In this document: one piece after another, positions 4,612 to 5,715 of the stretch
How the letters are laid out: every line of letters begins with the position of its first letter
Position numbering within the stretch: position 1 is the first letter of the stretch
Assembly (NCBI GenBank): GCA_023429855.1
Contig: JAEZDB010000335.1
Span: 1 to 5,715, forward strand
Direction of reading: 5' to 3'
DNA: 5,715 nt
From: Actinomycetes bacterium
Lineage (GTDB): Bacteria > Actinomycetota > Thermoleophilia > Solirubrobacterales > Solirubrobacteraceae
The notes under the pieces: generated by a model
Told to the model about the DNA's origin: nothing
The model's input: only the letters and a program-made list of their open reading frames with translations
Databases searched by the model: none
Made by a program: the position numbers and the translations under genes

Positions 4612-5697
4612 TTACGAGAGGAACTCCGGGATGTCGAAGTCGCGCTCGGTCGCCTGATCGATGCTCAGGAAGTCCGGCACGCGCAGTTCCTCATCGCGCG
4701 ACGCCGAGGAGATCGGCATGTCGCGGCTCAGGCTCGAGGGCCGCGCCGCCCGCTCGGACCGGAGGGACCGCGCGGTGATCTCAGATCGCCCCCGGCGCTC
4801 ATCCTCCGGCACGGGGACGTTCGACACCTGATCCAGGCGCGCGATGAGCGCGCGGTGGGCCTGCTGCGTGTCGCGCAGAATCCGCTCGGCGTTCGAACGC
4901 ATCGACGAGCCGAGCTGCTGCAGGTTGTTGCCGATCTCGGTGCCCTCGTCGAGGACTTCGCTGGCGACGGCGCGGGCGTTGGAGACGATCTCGCGGGCGC
5001 GGCGGACCGCCTCCTCGCGGCGCTCCTTGACCTCGCGCTCGACCTCGACGCGCAGCGCCGCTGCCTCTTCCTCGACGCCGGCCAGGATGCGCTCGCGCTC
5101 GCCGGCAGCCTCGTCGCGGATCGCCTTGATCTCCTGCTCGGCGAGGGCCTTCTCGCGCGTCGTCTCGCCGCGGACCTGGCGGCGCAGCTGATCGGCCTCG
5201 TGCTCGGCGACGCCGATGATCTCGTCGGCCTCGCTCTGGGCGGAGGACAGCAGCTCGTCGACCTCGCCGCGCGTCTCCTTCACGAGACCTTCGGCCTCGG
5301 CGCGTGCGGCGTCGAGGATCTGTGCGGCTTCGCGCTGCACGGCGTCGCGCTCGGCGATCGCATGCTCGCGGGCGCGGGCCGCGCTCTCACGGGCCTTCGC
5401 CTCGGCGCGGGCGGCGCGGGCCTTGCCAGCCGCGATGATCTCGCTCGCTTCGCGCTCGGCCGCCTCGACGCGCAGCTCCGCAGCACGGTCGGCTTCCGAG
5501 ATCCGCTCGCGCGCTCGGCGCTCGGCCTGGCGGCGCAGCTCCTCTGCGGCGCGCTCGGCAGCGTCGACCACGAGCTCAACGCGCGCAGAGGCATTGCCCC
5601 ATGGGGTGCCCTTGTCGGCCTTCTTGGTGTTTCCGCCGGCCGCGTCACCCGCGAACGGGCGCACGGGCTCGGGAGTCGTGCCTTCGGCGTCTGCCAT
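4612..5697 (-). CDS. Cytoplasmic coiled-coil scaffold protein with two FtsZ-tail-like C-terminal motifs
   Basis: 361 residues. Residues 1-36 are a flexible Pro/Gly-rich head. About 37-290 form one long, highly charged helix of Ala, Glu and Arg (repeats of AEREA and ARAEAE type), a coiled coil with no membrane segment. Residues 291-335 are a Ser/Arg/Pro-rich linker. The end carries two copies of a short motif: RVPDFLS (339-345) and DIPEFLS (355-361, the exact C terminus), 16 residues apart. The architecture recalls actinobacterial DivIVA, Scy or FilP-type scaffolds, but I do not see the N-terminal DivIVA membrane-binding motif, so no symbol is given; an ATP-synthase-b-like stalk is unlikely without a membrane anchor. 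The motifs match the consensus of the FtsZ C-terminal peptide (D-[IV]-P-x-F-L). Start: ATG 5697 has no Shine-Dalgarno, but a -10-like TACCCT ends 7 nt upstream, so it is probably leaderless. The stop TAA is at 4612-4614. Confidence 0.85.
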   Translation of the reverse strand: MADAEGTTPEPVRPFAGDAAGGNTKKADKGTPWGNASARVELVVDAAERAAEELRRQAERRARERISEADRAAELRVEAAEREASEIIAAGKARAARAEAKARESAARAREHAIAERDAVQREAAQILDAARAEAEGLVKETRGEVDELLSSAQSEADEIIGVAEHEADQLRRQVRGETTREKALAEQEIKAIRDEAAGERERILAGVEEEAAALRVEVEREVKERREEAVRRAREIVSNARAVASEVLDEGTEIGNNLQQLGSSMRSNAERILRDTQQAHRALIARLDQVSNVPVPEDERRGRSEITARSLRSERAARPSSLSRDMPISSASRDEELRVPDFLSIDQATERDFDIPEFLS

Positions 5698-5704
5698 GCG
5701 GGCA

Positions 5705-5710
5705 AGGGTA
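5705..5710 (-). promoter_or_regulatory. -10 element for leaderless transcription of the coiled-coil gene
   Basis: The minus strand reads TACCCT (TANNNT pattern), followed by 7 nt and ATG 5697, so transcription would start at or next to the A of the start codon. The -35 region lies beyond the right edge. The same 7-nt geometry occurs before the TetR gene. Confidence 0.4.
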
Positions 5711-5715
5711 CGCGG

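Overview
The window reads as chromosomal DNA of a GC-rich actinobacterium. Third codon positions are almost all G or C, two genes look leaderless, the tRNA gene does not encode its CCA end, and there is a long cytoplasmic coiled-coil protein of the kind actinobacteria use as polar or division scaffolds. The style would fit Thermoleophilia (Solirubrobacterales), but that is an impression and no marker gene here proves it. No insertion sequence, CRISPR array or phage gene was seen.

Layout, left to right. (1) 2-976, minus: a secreted beta-rich protein of unknown function, cut by the left window edge, starting at a GTG with a strong Shine-Dalgarno. (2) 977-1381: a 405-base gap that is not empty. 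Next to the secreted-protein gene it holds two abutting stem-loops that look like a structured 5' leader, followed by a cluster of inverted repeats. (3) 1382-1573, plus: a small unrecognised protein of 63 residues. (4) 1591-1620: a 14-bp perfect hairpin serving as a shared terminator. (5) 1631-1703, minus: tRNA-Ala(GGC). (6) 1819-2427, minus: a TetR-family regulator, divergent from (7) 2523-3341, plus: a metallo-beta-lactamase-fold hydrolase. Their 95-base shared control region holds a palindrome placed in the promoter spacer of both genes. (8) 3349-4499, minus: a second secreted protein, whose signal peptide and mature part lie in different reading frames. (9) 4612-5697, minus: a 361-residue coiled-coil protein with two FtsZ-tail-like motifs at its C terminus and a leaderless-type promoter.

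How the genes may work together. The TetR and hydrolase genes form a typical regulator and target pair; the substrate and inducer cannot be read from sequence. The coiled-coil gene and secreted protein 2 run in the same direction 112 bases apart with no clear terminator between them, so they may be partly co-transcribed. Secreted protein 1, the tRNA and the small ORF look independent.

Best leads: the tandem D-[IV]-P-x-F-L-type motifs at the end of the coiled-coil protein, which resemble the conserved FtsZ C-terminal peptide; the structured leader of secreted protein 1; and the frame break in secreted protein 2.
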